Shown one piece after another: positions 63,801 through 64,000 of a DNA stretch of 64,000 nucleotides. Position 1 is the stretch's first letter, and every line of letters begins with the position of its first letter. Position numbers and translations under genes: made by a program. Origin of the DNA: Branchiostoma lanceolatum (Eukaryota; Chordata; Leptocardii; Amphioxiformes; Branchiostomatidae); contig NC_089738.1 of assembly GCF_035083965.1 (NCBI RefSeq), positions 15,340,734 to 15,404,733 on the forward strand, in the 5' to 3' direction. The notes below the pieces were generated by a model that was not told where the DNA came from, did not search any database, and worked only from the letters and a program-made list of their open reading frames with translations.

Positions 63801-63893
63801 GAGAGGAAAACCAAACGTCAGGACGACATCATCCGGGCACTTACACGGGAGAAGACGGAGATGGAGGAAAGGCTCAAAAGAATGGCGGCACAG
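51900..63893 (+). CDS. CARD plus coiled-coil protein, 5' part of gene, continues past the window
   Basis: Exons: 51900-52046 (ATG at 51909), 55645-55831, 56415-56485, 61357-61526, 61964-62113, 62501-62636, 63090-63245, 63699-63893. All junctions are in phase; 401 codons so far. Residues 1-90 form a CARD: VVQKHRELLVAELELTKVLQ, then GHELLTKRALRNIE, RQRQNEAFLQALLEAGPSAF and QTFCDALVRTNQSRLEGLL fit the six helices of CARDs such as those of RAIDD and caspase-9. A Ser/Gly/Pro linker follows (SPDDVEYSSARR, GSTSSSLQITPIDE). From about residue 180 a strongly charged coiled coil runs to the last exon (RRDNLELQRQRDLLNREIQR, NNELRRKLAKLEAKFKEM). CARD then coiled coil is the order of the CARD9/CARD11 (CARMA) scaffolds, but the CARD sequence is not close to them, so I do not assign a name. 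Likely cytosolic signalling scaffold; inferred. Confidence 0.85.
52004..52204 (+). repeat. 138-bp-period duplication of the end of the first CARD exon
   Basis: The exon end and donor (GGACACGAGCTGCTCACC to the GTCAGG donor at 52047) recur 138 bp later (52143 to the GTCAGA donor at 52185). The stretch between is open in the same frame, so use of the second donor would add 46 residues and repeat the GHE-LTKRAL-NIE helix. Confidence 0.85.
52305..55644. other. CARD gene intron 1, no gene seen
   Basis: Holds two diverged tandem copies of a short unit (about 53925-54010 and 54095-54170; shared TATCCGTTCTT and ACATTCACG). Otherwise A/T-rich sequence without supported exons. Confidence 0.4.
56486..61356. 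other. CARD gene intron 3, 4.9 kb, repeats only
   Basis: Includes a T-run/G-run tract at about 57781-57801, a G/C hairpin near 57893 (GCCCAACTTCGGGC), a relative of the window-start repeat at about 59220-59325 and the duplicated LINE-like tails at 60103-60420. No supported exon on either strand. Confidence 0.4.
60103..60420 (+). mobile_element. Two tandem copies of a LINE-like 3' tail
   Basis: Both copies contain GTTGTGACCTGTATTTAACG and CAGCGAGCTTAGATTCATAC followed by AATAAAGG or AATAAGG and CATTCATT repeats, about 178 bp apart (60153 and 60331). Short 3' fragments ending in a tetranucleotide run are typical of CR1/L2-type LINEs; that family call is inferred from the ending alone. Confidence 0.5.
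62591..62750 (+). repeat. 82-bp tandem duplication over a coiled-coil exon donor
   Basis: 62591-62668 and 62673-62750 differ at about 4 of 78 positions. The unit spans the last 46 bases of exon 62501-62636, the GTACGT donor and 32 intron bases. The second copy keeps the donor (62719) and has gained TTTCCGCAG, a good acceptor, just before its exon part. Using the second donor or the 40-base pseudo-exon 62679-62718 would shift the frame. Confidence 0.9.
62895..62990. repeat. Dispersed repeat, one of three copies
   Basis: CTTCCGGTTTTTATATCTTC, TGTTCTGAACATGC and TTGATTTTTGGG also occur in related form near 45890-45960 (ACGTCCGGTTTGTATACC) and 17820-17890 (CATGTTCTGGACATGCTATG). All three are in introns or intergenic DNA. 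Confidence 0.45.
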
Positions 63894-64000
63894 GTAGTCA
63901 TCTTATTAACATTTTCATTTTTTTTAGAAAGATTCAATATCAAAATGTGATGTCATTTTTGTAGGGAAACCTAATCGCTGAATTTCTTTGTCACACTGAG

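Overview
This window is animal nuclear DNA, most likely from a lancelet (Branchiostoma). The evidence is intron-rich genes with GT-AG junctions, chordate-type proteins that still differ from vertebrate ones, dense tRNA-derived SINE fragments, and highly variable intron repeats. The species call is an inference from proteins and repeat style, not from a database match.

Layout, left to right. 1-1532 (+): the last two coding exons of YAP1, the Hippo-pathway coactivator. 8061-10501 (-): an AADAC/NCEH1-like esterase whose nucleophile serine is alanine. 13238-15047 (-): a two-exon gene for a protein that is almost only a death domain. 17473-30602 (-): the complete INTS4 gene, 22 coding exons, 947 residues, every junction in phase. 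30667-34219 (+): the complete CFAP300 gene, 7 exons, 261 residues, head to head with INTS4 with only 64 bp between the two start codons. 34961-38704 (-): a 495-residue coiled-coil protein with an N-terminal RHIM-like motif. 42041-47459 (-): two tandem genes for small secreted beta-microseminoprotein-like proteins; the intron of one carries a satellite array. 51900-63893 (+, running off the window): a CARD plus coiled-coil protein.

YAP1 and CFAP300 are also close neighbours on human chromosome 11q22, and INTS4 lies on human 11q14, so the left half looks like an old chordate linkage. The genes do not form one pathway. Still, three proteins with death-fold or RHIM-like modules (death-domain-only, RHIM-like coiled coil, CARD coiled coil) lie within about 50 kb, which fits the large lancelet repertoire of such adaptors.

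The most unusual structural points are: the esterase that has lost its catalytic serine; mirrored YY1-type motifs over both start codons of the INTS4/CFAP300 promoter, with a direct repeat between them; three independent tandem duplications that each copy an exon end with its splice donor; an isolated copy of one coiled-coil exon 13 kb from its parent on the other strand; and a 127-bp satellite with a three-unit higher-order repeat and a palindromic octamer motif in each unit. I saw no bacterial genes, CRISPR arrays, rRNA genes, intact tRNA genes or retroviral elements.
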